A stretch of DNA of 64,000 bases from Lentisphaerota bacterium (GCA_018676675.1 JABHEG010000082.1:1-64000), one strand, 5' to 3'. Positions 8,501 through 18,223 are shown, counted from the stretch's first letter. Translations and numbers: made by a program. Notes: generated by a model from the sequence alone, not told the origin.

Positions 8501-9781
8501 GTGATAGCCCTGTTCAAAGGCTGTCGCGATCATGGTATTTGCTTTGTCGAGAGACGACTGCCCGTCCGGCTGAGTCGGGGGTGAGAGGGCCGAGGGATGC
8601 TGCATCAGGAACTCGGGCCGGGCGTCGTAGCCAAGCATCGTCGCCGTTGCTTCATTGCAGTCAACGAAGGTCTCGCCATCGATCAGCAGGATCGCATCGT
8701 CGGACGCATACAGAATGTCGATGAATCGCTGTTCACTTTCAGCCAACACGCGGTCCTTTTCGGCGAGCCCCGCGTCAACGCGTCGAAGCAACACGAAGAC
8801 GAACACAAAAAGCCCCGCCAGAATGGCCACAACCGTCAGCGTCGTCCGGACCAGCGACCGAGTAAAGCCGGCCTCTTCCGCCGACACATCGCGCGCCACA
8901 ACCATCCGAGAAACGAGACTCCCGGAAACATCCAGAACGGGCTCGACCGCGACACGCCAGTCGCGCCCATCCGCACGGAAATGACCCGCTTCCATTCCCA
9001 ACGAGATCCCGTGGGAAATACGGCGATCAAGAAACTCACTCAGCAAACCGCCGGACTGGTAGATGACGACGTCTTTCGGGAACAGGTCCCAGTTTCCCTC
9101 ACGCCCCAACATGGCCAATCCGTCCTCCCACTGAGCGCGGGTGAGGGCATCCTTCGACACAAGGAGAGCAAGCTCGATGCCGGGCCGCTCGTGCAGGCCC
9201 GCAAGGACCTCCTCGATCTCCTTTCCCAGCTCCACATAGCCAATCAACGCGGTCCCCCGGACAATGGGGCGAACGACTCGCAAGGTGAACGTCCCCAGTG
9301 GACCAAGCTCAATCCCGCTTGAGGTCGCCTCGCTGCGCTCCGCCTCGCGCGTCGTGAACCGGTTGATGAGATCACCACTCTTGCTGGGCTTGTGCACGCG
9401 CAAGAGGTTGACCCGGTCCGGTCCGTGGAAGTAGAAGTGGGTCACACCATACTCGTGTCGGAGTCGCTCAAACAGCGACCGGCTTGACGCAAGGAGCCCC
9501 TCGACATCACCGGCTGCAAGCGCGTTGACTATTGCCTGGTTTTGGGCAACAGCAACGGTACCGACTCCCAGAGCATCGCTCTGCTGGTTGAGGACGAGCC
9601 GGAAATCATGCGGGACTTCCGCCAACTCCCGGGACAAACGGGACACTATTGCCCCTCGATGCTGGACAATTTCGAGCACCAGAAAAGCGCCCAGCAAGAC
9701 CAGAAGCACGGACATCAGAGGCAGGAGCAGGCGCTTGAGAACAGGCCTTGAGTCAGGAGGAGGAGGAGGGCTTTCAGGCAT
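5573..9781 (-). CDS. Hybrid sensor histidine kinase with dCache-like sensor, three PAS domains, two receivers and Hpt
   Basis: A 1402-residue inner-membrane phosphorelay kinase. After a proline-rich start there is a transmembrane segment (about 18-40), a periplasmic double-Cache-like sensor containing [17 protein letters not shown], and a second membrane segment (about 310-335). Then come three PAS domains (roughly 350-470, 480-600, 615-730), HisKA with His744 in [11 protein letters not shown], HATPase with an N-box and a GTGLGL glycine loop, receiver 1 (Asp1044 in LLDCDMPG), receiver 2 (Asp1198 in [11 protein letters not shown]) and a C-terminal Hpt (His1344 in AHTFKGAL). All phosphorelay residues are present. 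The third PAS has a cysteine cluster ([11 protein letters not shown]). ATG 9781 with GGGAGTGACC upstream is preferred over GTG 9787. It is divergent from the response regulator at 10014, a likely partner. Confidence 0.94.
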   Translation of the reverse strand: MPESPPPPPDSRPVLKRLLLPLMSVLLVLLGAFLVLEIVQHRGAIVSRLSRELAEVPHDFRLVLNQQSDALGVGTVAVAQNQAIVNALAAGDVEGLLASSRSLFERLRHEYGVTHFYFHGPDRVNLLRVHKPSKSGDLINRFTTREAERSEATSSGIELGPLGTFTLRVVRPIVRGTALIGYVELGKEIEEVLAGLHERPGIELALLVSKDALTRAQWEDGLAMLGREGNWDLFPKDVVIYQSGGLLSEFLDRRISHGISLGMEAGHFRADGRDWRVAVEPVLDVSGSLVSRMVVARDVSAEEAGFTRSLVRTTLTVVAILAGLFVFVFVLLRRVDAGLAEKDRVLAESEQRFIDILYASDDAILLIDGETFVDCNEATATMLGYDARPEFLMQHPSALSPPTQPDGQSSLDKANTMIATAFEQGYHRFEWQHRKAGGEDFPVEVSLTAITYHGKQVLHCLWRDLTDTKRAARELLESEERFRMISTAASEAIVMMDAEGKIAFWNRAATDIFGWSEDEAMGKNTHNLLTPKVYREAQEEGLAAFHTSGQGAAIGQTLELVALRKDGTEFPIEIAVSSVQIDDAWQAIAIIRDITERKEAERALEERNEYNELVMATAATAIFTIGVDRHIATVNDEFTRVTGFSRNEVVGQHCDILRGTPCCSSCGVFALKQGESVSRRQCTIYAKDGRLLHLIKNATLQYDADRKVVGAIESFVDVTELTEARRVAEEASRTKSDFLANMSHEIRTPMNGIIGMTELALDTELEPGQRHYLETVRSSADTLLRLINDILDFSKIEAGRLELEEIDFELRDSLGETLHTLTGRAADKGVELFCRVSSDVPDVLIGDPGRIRQVVINLVGNAVKFTDQGEIGVSVELQSEDADEAVLAFSISDTGVGIPPEKQRKILEPFSQADTSTTREYGGTGLGLTISLQLTEMMGGTFSIESPNPAAVGGGPGSVFRFSVRLRRGQQDLAVEDSARMIPEHLAGVSALIVDDNATNRQILREIVTGWGMESVEASSGAAAIVAAMRAAQDGEAFPIVLLDCDMPGANGFDVAKQFRGEPCLAQTDIIMLSSASRPGDLARARELGFAGYLMKPVKQSELLESILMTLGTRVLTLVSSARDKTSEAAVDVVAAEPEAAVAVAGPLRVLVAEDNAVNRELAMLLLEGQGHTVLLAENGQLALDVLAQERVDVVLMDVQMPVMDGFEAVGNIRDADSAVLQHDVPIIAMTAHAMKGDRERCLDAGMDGYVTKPLSKDKFLGAIDEAMGLRSADPSAAADGGEAEPADEEPVVDRAKVLEATGGSEMFLRRIVGMFLGDYDKMLGEIEKAAADGDSETMGRAAHTFKGALSIFGDDASQEAAFTLQEMGRNSVVEGVEEALVDLVAKAGRLKAELATFVSDD

Positions 9782-9830
9782 GGTCACTCCCTACGGTTCA
9801 GGGACACCGGGAGACGGTCAGCTCTCTAGT

Positions 9831-9859
9831 GAGATAACGGTCTTACCCCGTACTGTCAA
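9831..9859 (-). promoter_or_regulatory. Predicted promoter of the hybrid histidine kinase
   Basis: The minus strand reads a perfect -35 TTGACA (9854-9859), a 17-bp spacer and a -10 box TATCTC (9831-9836), 50 bp upstream of ATG 9781. The -10 is weak (three of six), but the spacing and position fit. Confidence 0.45.
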
Positions 9860-9879
9860 GCGACGACGACGGCTGGCGC

Positions 9880-9907
9880 TTGTCTCCTGTCGTGACTGGC
9901 GTATAAT
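9880..9907 (+). promoter_or_regulatory. Predicted promoter of the response regulator gene
   Basis: The plus strand has -35 TTGTCT (9880-9885), a 16-bp spacer and a perfect -10 TATAAT (9902-9907), giving a leader of about 100 nt before ATG 10014. It lies 20 bp from the divergent kinase promoter, so one bound regulator could affect both genes. Confidence 0.55.
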
Positions 9908-10013
9908 TACTCAGCGACCAGACCAACACAGCCCCACTTCTTTCAGCCTGGGTTAGGCCAATTGTGCTCCTCTGAGACACGGACCTGCAACCCCATAGCC
10001 GACGGAGAGGCCC

Positions 10014-10568
10014 ATGGCCGACACAGCCATCCCCCAAGACGAGCAAGGTGATCAGGCTCTGTTCTCGCAGTTTGTGGCGACACTCAAAGAGAACATGGAT
10101 TCCAGTGACTCCAACACGGTCCTCGTCGTCGATGATGCCAAACTCATGCGCGATCTCGTTTCGGAATTCATCGTGCAAGCCGCCCCACTCGTGAAGGTGG
10201 TGACCTCTGAGGATGGCAAAGACGCACTTGGGAAATTGGCCTGGATCCGAGAGACGACGGGCCGGGACCCCATGCTGATCATCACCGACCTCGACATGCC
10301 GGTCATGGACGGGTGGAGCTTTGTGGAAGAACTGCGCAAGGAGTACCGGGCAAAAGGTGCTGACCAGGGAATCCCCGTCATCGTTCTCTCCTCTACCGAC
10401 GGCGAAAAGCGCACGTTATTCAGGCGCAAGACCGTCGCCACCACGCAGCGCCAGTACCAACCGCTTGTCGCCGTCGCCAAGTCCACCTGCATTGATCCCG
10501 CCAACTACGACGCGATCGGGAACAAGGGCCTGGCCGCCTGGATCGAGTACTTCCTGGAGAAGGCGTAG
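10014..10568 (+). CDS. Single-domain response regulator
   Basis: A 184-residue cytoplasmic receiver protein. A 33-residue N-terminal extension precedes the CheY-like domain. The acidic pair is in LVVDDAKLM (Asp40/Asp41), the phospho-acceptor is Asp92 in ITDLDMPVMDG, the switch Ser/Thr is in VIVLSSTDG, and the conserved lysine is in VAVAKST. There is no DNA-binding or enzymatic output domain, so it should act by protein contact. ATG 10014 has GGAGAGGCCC upstream. It sits between the divergent hybrid kinase and the GspE-type ATPase, which makes it a candidate phosphate acceptor linking the two. It ends with WIEYFLEKA. Confidence 0.9.
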   Translation: MADTAIPQDEQGDQALFSQFVATLKENMDSSDSNTVLVVDDAKLMRDLVSEFIVQAAPLVKVVTSEDGKDALGKLAWIRETTGRDPMLIITDLDMPVMDGWSFVEELRKEYRAKGADQGIPVIVLSSTDGEKRTLFRRKTVATTQRQYQPLVAVAKSTCIDPANYDAIGNKGLAAWIEYFLEKA

Positions 10569-10882
10569 CCCGAGAACGCGTGAGGTCTGGGCGAAGAGCG
10601 CGCGGTTGCCCCCCCCCCCAATGCTGTTTACTCTCTCGGAGATGGGGTCGCGGCGTGGCACCCTCACACGTTAGCAGAGCAGACAATGTGGGAGGCGGTG
10701 CCATCCGGCGACCTCTCCACCAGTGCAGTGGCAGGAGAAAGTCAATACCATTGGGTTGTCCCCCTCCAGCGAGGTCGATGTCGCCCATCTCGCAGGCTCG
10801 GCTCTGCGGATGAAGCGGCGACGATGCTCCCGTGAGTGCGCCGGGGGACGGCGCTACCAGCTGCAATGAGGAGACCTGAACG
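10569..10882. other. Gene-free spacer with an 11-C tract and a degraded hairpin repeat
   Basis: No gene is supported here. An uninterrupted run of 11 C lies at 10609-10619. An imperfect inverted repeat follows: GGTCGCGGCGTGGCACCCTC near 10650 against GGTGCCATCCGGCGACC near 10695-10711. The segment CAATGTGGGAGGCGGTGCC at about 10684 resembles, inverted, the end of the tandem array at 56336-56356. The GspE ribosome binding site closes the spacer. Confidence 0.6.
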
Positions 10883-13171
10883 GTGTTCACATCCCCAGAG
10901 TCTTTCGCCGGGTTCGCAGAGCAATTCCTCAACCTGATATCGGTGCAAGCCCTGACCATCTACGCGGTCTCACCGGAGGGCGACAGTCTCGATGTCTGGT
11001 TCTCGACCGAAGGGGCGCCCGCGGAGGACCTCCCGGTTTCGCACGACTCCGTTGCAGGTTACGTAGCAGAAGAGGGCCGCACCGTTCGCTTCGACCGCAT
11101 TGATCCAACAGCTGGGGCATCGGCTGCCTATCCGGGCCTGGACCTTCAGACAGCCTTCACCCCTCCCCCGCAGATCACGTCCATCCTGGCCTGTCCAATC
11201 GCCTCGAGCGGAACAGTCTCGGGCGTAGTCACCGTCGTCAACAGTCTGAGACCCGATGAGGGCGGACGCTTCTCTGACCAAGACGTCCAAGCCGTCCGCC
11301 AACTGGCGAACCAGTTTGCTGAGCCATTCGCAGCGGTCCGCCCCCCAACCCCCGAAGCCGCTCCACCGGAAACGTCGCTTCCGGAGGACGGTGATGCGCC
11401 CCAGGCACAGGTCGCCACGGGGATCACTGCCCCCTTCGAAGAGCTTGTCTCGCACGGCCTCATCTCCGCCGACATGCTCAAACGTCTCGGTCAAGTGGCC
11501 CGGCCCGGGCAGGCCTCCCTCGGCCGCCTGCTCATCGCCCAGGCCGACCTCACAATCGAACAGGTCGGGGCTTGCCTGGAAGACTACTACAATGTCCCGT
11601 TCATGACCTATGACCCGGCGATCGAGATTCCCTCGAAACTGCTCGAATCGCTGAACCGGGAGTTCCTGGCCAGGCGGTGCTGGCTCCCTCTCGCCAAAAG
11701 CGCAACCCAAGCCATCATACTCATTGATGACCCTAACGACGCAGCACGAGTGCTGGACATCACCAAGGTACTGGGTGTTCAGGACTGCGAAGTACGCATG
11801 GCCCTTCCTGAGGACATCCACCGCTTCATCTACCCGGAAAAGCACCGCGAGCCCCCCCCTCCAGAGGAAGACGACGCCCCGACAGGCTCAGGTCTCGACC
11901 AGCTCATCGATGACCTGCGCACCGAAGATGGGATCGCAAACACGCTTCAATCAAACGCCACCGAGCTCCTGGATCAGGACGCACCGACGGTCGTACAGAT
12001 TGTCAACCGACTCATCGCGGAAGCCATTCAGGAGAACGCGTCCGACATCCACATCGAGCCGGGAATGGACGGTCGCCCCGGCATCGCCCGCATGCGGATT
12101 GACGGCATCTGCCACGACGTCCTGGAGATCCCTGCCGGGCATATGCGGGCCGTCCTCTCCCGGATCAAGGTCATGGCCGATCTGGACATCACCGAGAGGC
12201 GCCTCCCGCAGGACGGCAAGCTGACCGTCCGCAACGAACAGAAAGTCACTGAGCTGCGTGTCGCGACTGTCCCCACCGTATCAGGAGAGAGTGCCGTCCT
12301 GCGTATCCTTGCAGGAGGAGATCTCCTGCATCTGGCCCAGCTCGGGCTGTCCCCAGCCAACGAGGAAACGATTCGCCAGCTCGTGCAGAGGCCGCATGGC
12401 ATCTTCCTCGTCGTGGGGCCGACCGGGTCGGGAAAGACGACCACACTCCACGCCGTACTCGGACATGTGAACACGCCCCAGAAGAAGATCTGGACCGCGG
12501 AAGACCCCGTTGAGATTCGCCAGGAACGCCTGCAGCAAGTCCAGATGCAGCCCCGGATCGGCCTCACTTTCGCGACCGCACTGCGCTCCTTCCTGCGCTC
12601 AGACCCGGACGTCATCCTCATCGGCGAAATGCGCGACCTGGAAACAGCCCATGCCGCCGTAGAGGCCTCGCTCACCGGGCATCTGGTTCTCTCCACCCTG
12701 CACACGAACTCCGCGGCGGAAACCCTGACCCGTCTGGTCGATATCGGCATCGATGCGATCAGCTTCTCAGATGCTCTCATCGGCGTTCTCGCCCAACGAC
12801 TCGTCCGACGCCTCTGCTCCAGCTGCAGGGAACGCTACACGCCAACCCCGGATGAACTGGACGTCTTCGTCACGGCCTACGGTGAAGAGCACTTCGATGA
12901 GTTGGGAATCTCGAGGGATAGTGTCGAGCTGTACCGCGCGGTGGGCTGCGGCGAATGCCGGGGAACGGGTTACAGCGGACGTTTGGGGATCCATGAGCTG
13001 CTGGTGGGAAGCACAGCCATCAAGGAAATGGTCATTCAGGGAGCGCCGGCATCCGACTTGCGGGAAGCGGCCATCTCTGAAGGGATGCGAACACTACGGC
13101 AGGATGGACTGGCAAAAGTGCTCAAAGGCGACACTGACCTGCACCAGATCTGGACCGCAACGGTCGCGTGA
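10883..13171 (+). CDS. GspE/PulE/PilB-type secretion ATPase with an N-terminal GAF domain
   Basis: A 762-residue hexameric ATPase that powers pseudopilus or type IV pilus assembly on the cytoplasmic side. The first ~150 residues form a GAF-like sensor. Residues ~188-325 form an MshEN/T2SSE_N domain with the SLGRLLIAQADLTIEQVG motif, a c-di-GMP-binding fold in relatives. The ATPase core follows, with Walker A GPTGSGKTTT (about 512-521), Walker B VILIGEMRD (about 577-585), the LSTLHTNSA His box, and the tetra-cysteine zinc motif (CSSC near 643, CGEC near 689). Start GTG 10883 has GAGGAG upstream. A GAF domain in front of MshEN is unusual. No other pilus assembly genes are adjacent; the prepilin-like gene at 17427 is nearest. 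Confidence 0.92.
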   Translation: MFTSPESFAGFAEQFLNLISVQALTIYAVSPEGDSLDVWFSTEGAPAEDLPVSHDSVAGYVAEEGRTVRFDRIDPTAGASAAYPGLDLQTAFTPPPQITSILACPIASSGTVSGVVTVVNSLRPDEGGRFSDQDVQAVRQLANQFAEPFAAVRPPTPEAAPPETSLPEDGDAPQAQVATGITAPFEELVSHGLISADMLKRLGQVARPGQASLGRLLIAQADLTIEQVGACLEDYYNVPFMTYDPAIEIPSKLLESLNREFLARRCWLPLAKSATQAIILIDDPNDAARVLDITKVLGVQDCEVRMALPEDIHRFIYPEKHREPPPPEEDDAPTGSGLDQLIDDLRTEDGIANTLQSNATELLDQDAPTVVQIVNRLIAEAIQENASDIHIEPGMDGRPGIARMRIDGICHDVLEIPAGHMRAVLSRIKVMADLDITERRLPQDGKLTVRNEQKVTELRVATVPTVSGESAVLRILAGGDLLHLAQLGLSPANEETIRQLVQRPHGIFLVVGPTGSGKTTTLHAVLGHVNTPQKKIWTAEDPVEIRQERLQQVQMQPRIGLTFATALRSFLRSDPDVILIGEMRDLETAHAAVEASLTGHLVLSTLHTNSAAETLTRLVDIGIDAISFSDALIGVLAQRLVRRLCSSCRERYTPTPDELDVFVTAYGEEHFDELGISRDSVELYRAVGCGECRGTGYSGRLGIHELLVGSTAIKEMVIQGAPASDLREAAISEGMRTLRQDGLAKVLKGDTDLHQIWTATVA

Positions 13172-13173
13172 CC

Positions 13174-16100
13174 CTACTCCTCAGTCACGCTTGCGTAGAA
13201 CTGCCAGCGACGTTCCCAGAAGCGACACAGTTTGACCACGAGTGTGTTCTCACCGGCATTGAGGGATATCTCCCCCACAAACTCATCGCGCTCGACCCCC
13301 TTCACGTTGGCCAGGTAGGCAATTCGTTCGCCGTTGACCCAGGCCACGGCTTGACTGGAGGCCCCAAGGTGAAGCTTGACCGTTCGCCTCGCCGTTGAGT
13401 TGAGGGTGGTGACGGCATAGACCACATCGCCGACATCGGTCTCACTGTTGGCTCCGAGGTCGATCACGCCGATCCCCACTTCAGGAGCGTGAACGAGCCG
13501 CCAGGATGTCGTGTCCGGTGCACGCAGGCTCTCCTCAACCGGCGTCCGTATCTGGTAGACGGGGTACCAGTCGGTGTTCGTGTAGCGCGAACTCACTCGC
13601 CATCGCCGTAGCGCGCCGGCTGCGAGAGGATCCACGATGGCTTCCTGGGTCGGCATGACGACAAGAGCAGACACAGCCCAACCGGTTGGCCCGCCAAGTG
13701 TCAGCTCAAGTCTTCCCGCTGTCACATCGCACGTGAATGTCCTCGCAGCCAAACCCCCTTTGAACATGGGCACATCCAGCAGCACTGGGGCACCGTTCGC
13801 CGTCACCATTCCCGAAACCAGAAAATTGCGCAACAGCCACGACGGCATGGTCGTTACAACGCGCACACCGTAACGGCCATCGGGCAGATCAATGCGGAAC
13901 TGCCGCGGACCACCACAGCACAGCGAATACCGCAGTGGAGCAGGTGGGGCAGGCTTGTAGGGCCAGAACATGACGTATGGCCCACGCTGAATTGAGTAAG
14001 GCATATCCCGATGATACTTGGCCGCCAACGCATAGTGGATCTCCTCCGGTGAGGGTGTGGACGTGTCTGTGTGTGCCAACCAACCGAAGCCCGTCTGTGC
14101 TGAGTAGGTCGTGTCCGAAGCGACCATCTTCCACCCGGTAACATCTTGCTCACCACCGAAGTCCAAGGCCAGCACCGCCCCCTCCGCGTCAGACATGGAT
14201 GTCACATCATCGATCAGCCAGGCTTGTCCACGCTTCGTAACATCCCGCAGGAGCCTCTCGGCCGCGCTCGCATAGTGAACGGAGGTCTCCCTCATCGCCC
14301 TGACGGAAGCCGCCCTTTCAGCCAACTCTCCCCACTCACCGGCACACGCATAGGATGCTCGGGCCATCAATGCGTCCCCAAGCTCCCGTTCGCTGGTCTC
14401 ACGGTCAAGCCCACTCCCTCCGATCAAGACCATGCCGTAGACACGAACAGAGGGTAACTCGAAGGCAACACGCCTCGCGCCTCGTAGCGTGAGTGCAAGC
14501 GGAATTGGCTCACCCCCAGGAGACAGGAACTGGGCCTCTTCTGCAACGATACCGGCCGGCAACTGAACGGAGACAACAGCGGGAGCAGTCGGTGTTGCCT
14601 GAGAAGACTCAAAATCGATATCGTAGTTGACGAAGTGCAGCGACAACACCCCACAATCATGCGTCCATGTCTTTACCCAAAGCGTCTCGGGCAGTTCCCC
14701 CGTCAAGATCGTCTCCTGCCCCAGGGCCTCCCGTGTCCGCTGAGCAGCATCCGTTGTCGCCTGTCGAGACAGTGCCGGGGAGTGGCCTCGCGGCGGCTGG
14801 AAGTCCGGTGTGGGACTCACATCGACTACCCGGCCTCGGCGGCGCCAGGCAGCGATGACCGACTCCTCTCTCAAGCGACCGTTCTCATCGCGGACACCCA
14901 CCTCGCCAACAGTCCCAACCGCGCCCCCGCCGTCCAGGTAACAACCAATCGTCTCGACCTGTGCATCCGAAAGACACTCGATGACCGGCAGTAGCAGGAG
15001 ACGGTAACGCTTGAGGTCCGCCAGGGTCGCGAAATCCGCATGTATCTCCGGGTGGTTGAAGATCACCGCATCAAAGGGGATGTGCGCGTCTTCCAGGCCG
15101 CGTGCCAACCCGATCATGGCCTTGGCAGGCGGACAGGCGACAGCCTCCATGTAGTTCCAGGGCATCATCGTGGGGACCGAGTAGAGCATGGCCACCTGAC
15201 AATGGCGACGCTTCCGATGGGGGGCGAAAATCGCTCGATGCCGATGTCTGAGCTCGAAAAAGCCCTGGATCAGCTCCAAGAGCTCCGGACGTTTGGCGAA
15301 TGCATGCTGAGCCACGAACAGGACTGCCCCTCCCGCAGACTGCTCAGCCAGCTCGTGGGCCACCAAATCAGGCTCCCACTTGTGGAACTTGCTCATGCAC
15401 AGCAAGGGCTTCTGTCCACGGAGCATGGCGTTGCCGAGAACAAACCTGAACGAGCCCCACGCGTTGTGCCATTTGTGTTTGAACAGATCATAGGTGGACT
15501 GCCCTGCTGATTCGAACCACACCATGTCTACGAAGTCCGCGAGCGCCACCTGGTAGGGGTTCCCTCCGACAAAGCCGCCCCCCATATTCCCATGGGTGTC
15601 GTAGTGCTTCCCAAGCCGCTTGGCCACGCTCCGCTGGTCCCTGAGGTAACGGATCATATTGTGCATGTGTGAGATGTAGAGAAAGCGAACATACTCCGCC
15701 ATAACCGGATCCGATCCCAATTCATGGATCCTCTCAGCCTCGCTCTCCTGGAAGCGGTCCTTGCTTGAGTACGGCGGCAGGGCCCTGACCAGGCCCAGCA
15801 GGTTCTCTTGCACGTAGTCGCGGATGTGGGAATAGTTCTGACGGAACTCGGGAAGACGGCCCGTCGTCTCAAGGTGGTGGAAGAACTTCCGGTTGCAGTG
15901 GTCGCAGTAACGCCCGTGTGCCCCTGCCCCGATGCGGCTGGTCGGCCCACCGATGTTGTCCTGACTGGTCGAATCCCCGAAGAGGGGACTGGTGAGCAGA
16001 TCATAGTTGATCACCGAAGACCAGCGCGGGGCGTTGTTGCAGACAATGAATGCGTCCCAACCAACGTTCTTCTTCCACCTCGCATGGCTGGTGTTGTAGT

Positions 16101-16536
16101 GCTCACTCACGGTTCGTTCGCCGAGCATATCACGAGCAATCCCGTTGTCCCAAAACAGGTCTCGTGCGCCCTTCTCGTGGAAGTGAATCGTCTCCTGATA
16201 CTCGTTGCTGCCGTAGACCTCATGCCAGATGCCTCGGCCCGTAAGCCAGTCGTGGGAAACGTAATCCCCTGAGCGATCCAGGTAATCGATGAGCACGTAG
16301 TTCTCAGCCAGCCAGCCCCCTTTCCGCTCCGGCCCGCCTCTGCCTTCCCCAAACCCGGCGTTGACGATGTGTCGATGCCACTCAACAGGCTCACGGATCG
16401 GCTGGTCAAAGGCCTGAAGCTCAGCCGAATACTCGGGCAGGACTACCTCCACGCTTCCCCCTTCTGCCGGCGCTTGCCCCCGCACAACGCAGACAACAAG
16501 CGAAGCCCCGAGAAGCAAACGGATCTTGAGTGTCAT
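13174..16536 (-). CDS. Large secreted protein, probable TIM-barrel glycosidase-like with a trimerisation-like domain
   Basis: A 1120-residue protein with a signal peptide (MTLKIRLLLGASLVVCVVRG, cut near 20-22). The N-terminal ~430 residues resemble GH42/GH14-like TIM barrels of PVC bacteria and include the cysteine pair CDHC near 210, common in such barrels. A segment at about 445-560 (RYRLLLLPVIECLSDAQVET) resembles the beta-galactosidase trimerisation domain. The last ~100 residues form a beta-sandwich (AVAWVNGERIAYLANVKG, ENTLVVKL) like accessory domains of glycosidases. ATG 16536 has AAGGGA upstream. Family and catalytic residues cannot be assigned with certainty. It is convergent with the ATPase gene, with 2 bp between the stops. 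Confidence 0.68.
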   Translation of the reverse strand: MTLKIRLLLGASLVVCVVRGQAPAEGGSVEVVLPEYSAELQAFDQPIREPVEWHRHIVNAGFGEGRGGPERKGGWLAENYVLIDYLDRSGDYVSHDWLTGRGIWHEVYGSNEYQETIHFHEKGARDLFWDNGIARDMLGERTVSEHYNTSHARWKKNVGWDAFIVCNNAPRWSSVINYDLLTSPLFGDSTSQDNIGGPTSRIGAGAHGRYCDHCNRKFFHHLETTGRLPEFRQNYSHIRDYVQENLLGLVRALPPYSSKDRFQESEAERIHELGSDPVMAEYVRFLYISHMHNMIRYLRDQRSVAKRLGKHYDTHGNMGGGFVGGNPYQVALADFVDMVWFESAGQSTYDLFKHKWHNAWGSFRFVLGNAMLRGQKPLLCMSKFHKWEPDLVAHELAEQSAGGAVLFVAQHAFAKRPELLELIQGFFELRHRHRAIFAPHRKRRHCQVAMLYSVPTMMPWNYMEAVACPPAKAMIGLARGLEDAHIPFDAVIFNHPEIHADFATLADLKRYRLLLLPVIECLSDAQVETIGCYLDGGGAVGTVGEVGVRDENGRLREESVIAAWRRRGRVVDVSPTPDFQPPRGHSPALSRQATTDAAQRTREALGQETILTGELPETLWVKTWTHDCGVLSLHFVNYDIDFESSQATPTAPAVVSVQLPAGIVAEEAQFLSPGGEPIPLALTLRGARRVAFELPSVRVYGMVLIGGSGLDRETSERELGDALMARASYACAGEWGELAERAASVRAMRETSVHYASAAERLLRDVTKRGQAWLIDDVTSMSDAEGAVLALDFGGEQDVTGWKMVASDTTYSAQTGFGWLAHTDTSTPSPEEIHYALAAKYHRDMPYSIQRGPYVMFWPYKPAPPAPLRYSLCCGGPRQFRIDLPDGRYGVRVVTTMPSWLLRNFLVSGMVTANGAPVLLDVPMFKGGLAARTFTCDVTAGRLELTLGGPTGWAVSALVVMPTQEAIVDPLAAGALRRWRVSSRYTNTDWYPVYQIRTPVEESLRAPDTTSWRLVHAPEVGIGVIDLGANSETDVGDVVYAVTTLNSTARRTVKLHLGASSQAVAWVNGERIAYLANVKGVERDEFVGEISLNAGENTLVVKLCRFWERRWQFYASVTEE

Positions 16537-16651
16537 CGCTTCAGTCCCTTATTGCAGGAGACAAGCGCGGCACATGCCCCGTCGGAGGCCTTCATCCCAC
16601 GCTTCAAACACGTTCTCTCACCCTCCTTGACAGCTGGCCCACGCAACCAGA

Positions 16652-17413
16652 TCAGTCTTTCCTCGTGGGGAAGATCACTGGCGTATCTGCCGGCTTGGTC
16701 AAGGCGGAGAAGAGGGAATTCTGCGTGCCACGATGCTCTTTCTCCAGGCGCTGGAGAAGCTCACGGAACTGAACCCGATCCCCGCAATCCCCGAAGGGAC
16801 AGGCGTGCTTGCTGATCGGCAACTCCCGTTGCTGAGCCAGAGCGGCAAGATGGACATCCTCGATGTAGACCATCGGGCGCACAATCCGGAAAAGCCCTTT
16901 GAAGATCTTCTGGGCAGGACTCATGCAACCCAGGCGTCCTCCCCGGAACGCGCTGATCAGGAACGTCTCCAGGAAGTCCAATCGATGGTGCCCGAGTGCG
17001 ATCTCCGCAGCCCCGACCTCCTGACTCAGTTCACAGAGCTTCTGACGACGACGACGTGAACACAGGTAGCACGCATGCCGGTTCCCGTTCGCACGAAGCT
17101 CCTCCTCAATCTCCCCGGCCTCGATCGCCCGGTGTTCCACTCCGATCGAGTTGAGCCAGTTCCGAACGGGCTCAACGTCAATTCTCTGAACGTGGGAGAG
17201 CACGGTTGCAGCCATCAGCTGGAGAGAAGGCTCGATGCGTTCGCGGTAAAGGTCCAGAAGGTGAACCAGGCACAGGCTGTCGCGTCCCCCGGAAAGCCCG
17301 ACCACGACGGGAGCCCCCGGACGCAGAATCCCGAAGTCGTCGGTCGCCCGTTTGAGCGATGCGACGAGGAACGTCTCCCGTTCCTCGATCGTCTTAAAGC
17401 GGTTCGACTTCAT
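16652..17413 (-). CDS. TtcA-like PP-loop tRNA thiolation protein
   Basis: A 253-residue cytoplasmic ATPase of the TtcA/TilS superfamily, which adenylates a tRNA base before sulfur transfer. The PP-loop is VVGLSGGRDSLCLVHLLD (about 33-50). A CxxC motif (ACYLCSRRRRQ) matches the cysteines that carry the iron-sulfur cluster in TtcA, and the GHHRLDFLETFL segment matches the TtcA metal/ATP region. A further cysteine pair, HACPFGDCGD, lies toward the C-terminus. The open frame extends upstream through the prepilin gene, but ATG 17413 begins the conserved sequence. It starts 13 bp after the prepilin stop, so co-transcription is likely. The call to TtcA itself is inference; related PP-loop families exist. 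Confidence 0.82.
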   Translation of the reverse strand: MKSNRFKTIEERETFLVASLKRATDDFGILRPGAPVVVGLSGGRDSLCLVHLLDLYRERIEPSLQLMAATVLSHVQRIDVEPVRNWLNSIGVEHRAIEAGEIEEELRANGNRHACYLCSRRRRQKLCELSQEVGAAEIALGHHRLDFLETFLISAFRGGRLGCMSPAQKIFKGLFRIVRPMVYIEDVHLAALAQQRELPISKHACPFGDCGDRVQFRELLQRLEKEHRGTQNSLFSALTKPADTPVIFPTRKD

Positions 17414-17426
17414 GATTCTCGAAGAA

Positions 17427-18062
17427 TCACTGGCTGTAGCGCAGGTAGGTCCGGAACGGCTCGTAGGTCCAGAGCCGCGTGTCTGGAGTCCGTTCCCACT
17501 GCACATGGCCATCGACGAACGTCGCGTTGATGCCGTTGCTGTGGCGTGGGTCAACCCTTGGCCCGTCCGCACAGCCGGCACTCGGGTTGGAGTGATACGT
17601 GCAACCACCGGTCGTCTCAACCAGCCAGATGGTGCTGGTGGGCTTGGTGATCGAGGTGATCCTGCGACCGTTCGTGCTTCCGGTCACGTAGCATCCCACC
17701 CCATAGCCGCCTCGAATCCCACGTTCGTTCCGGTACTGATTGTAGGTCCGTTGGCAGTAGCCGGCGTTCGTCCCTAAGAGCACCGGCTTCCCCTGGCCCC
17801 ATTTGGGACAGGCAAACGGTTTGAGATCCCCGACGTATGTCTCGATCTTCCGCCCCCACATCACGCGCCCCGTCAGGTAAAAGTCGCTGTCCTGAACGTA
17901 CATGTTCATGGCCAGCCCGATCTGCTTCATGTTGTTCATGCAGACAGTCGTGTGAGCCCGGTCCTTCGCCTGATTCAACGCTGGCAACAACATCGCGGCA
18001 AGAATGGCGATAATGGCAATTACCACCAACAGCTCAATGAGGGTAAACTCACGCTTTTCCAC
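17427..18062 (-). CDS. Type II secretion/pilin-like protein with an H-X9-DG C-terminal motif
   Basis: A 211-residue pseudopilin. The class III prepilin signal [16 protein letters not shown] is followed by the [16 protein letters not shown] helix typical of Lentisphaerota and relatives. The C-terminus holds the H-X9-DG motif ([17 protein letters not shown]). It would be cleaved after the Lys/Arg-rich leader by a prepilin peptidase and inserted in the inner membrane. Many PVC genomes have dozens of such genes beside secreted enzymes, and their role is poorly defined. GTG 18062 is chosen because AAAGGA lies 8 bp upstream and the leader is then short; ATG 18098 would add an untypical 12-residue extension. 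It is followed after 13 bp by the TtcA-like gene. Confidence 0.9.
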   Translation of the reverse strand: MEKREFTLIELLVVIAIIAILAAMLLPALNQAKDRAHTTVCMNNMKQIGLAMNMYVQDSDFYLTGRVMWGRKIETYVGDLKPFACPKWGQGKPVLLGTNAGYCQRTYNQYRNERGIRGGYGVGCYVTGSTNGRRITSITKPTSTIWLVETTGGCTYHSNPSAGCADGPRVDPRHSNGINATFVDGHVQWERTPDTRLWTYEPFRTYLRYSQ

Positions 18063-18223
18063 GGGGAAGTCCTTTCTCAGGTGGTGGGCACAGTACAATG
18101 CACGGCCCGGGTCGCCGCGCGTTCAATAGACAGGCAGGACGAAAACGTCTGAATATAGCTGCCATCACGCAGGCGTTCAAGCAGCGGCCAGACGGCCAAC
18201 GTACCCCCTCGGTCTCGTGAGGC

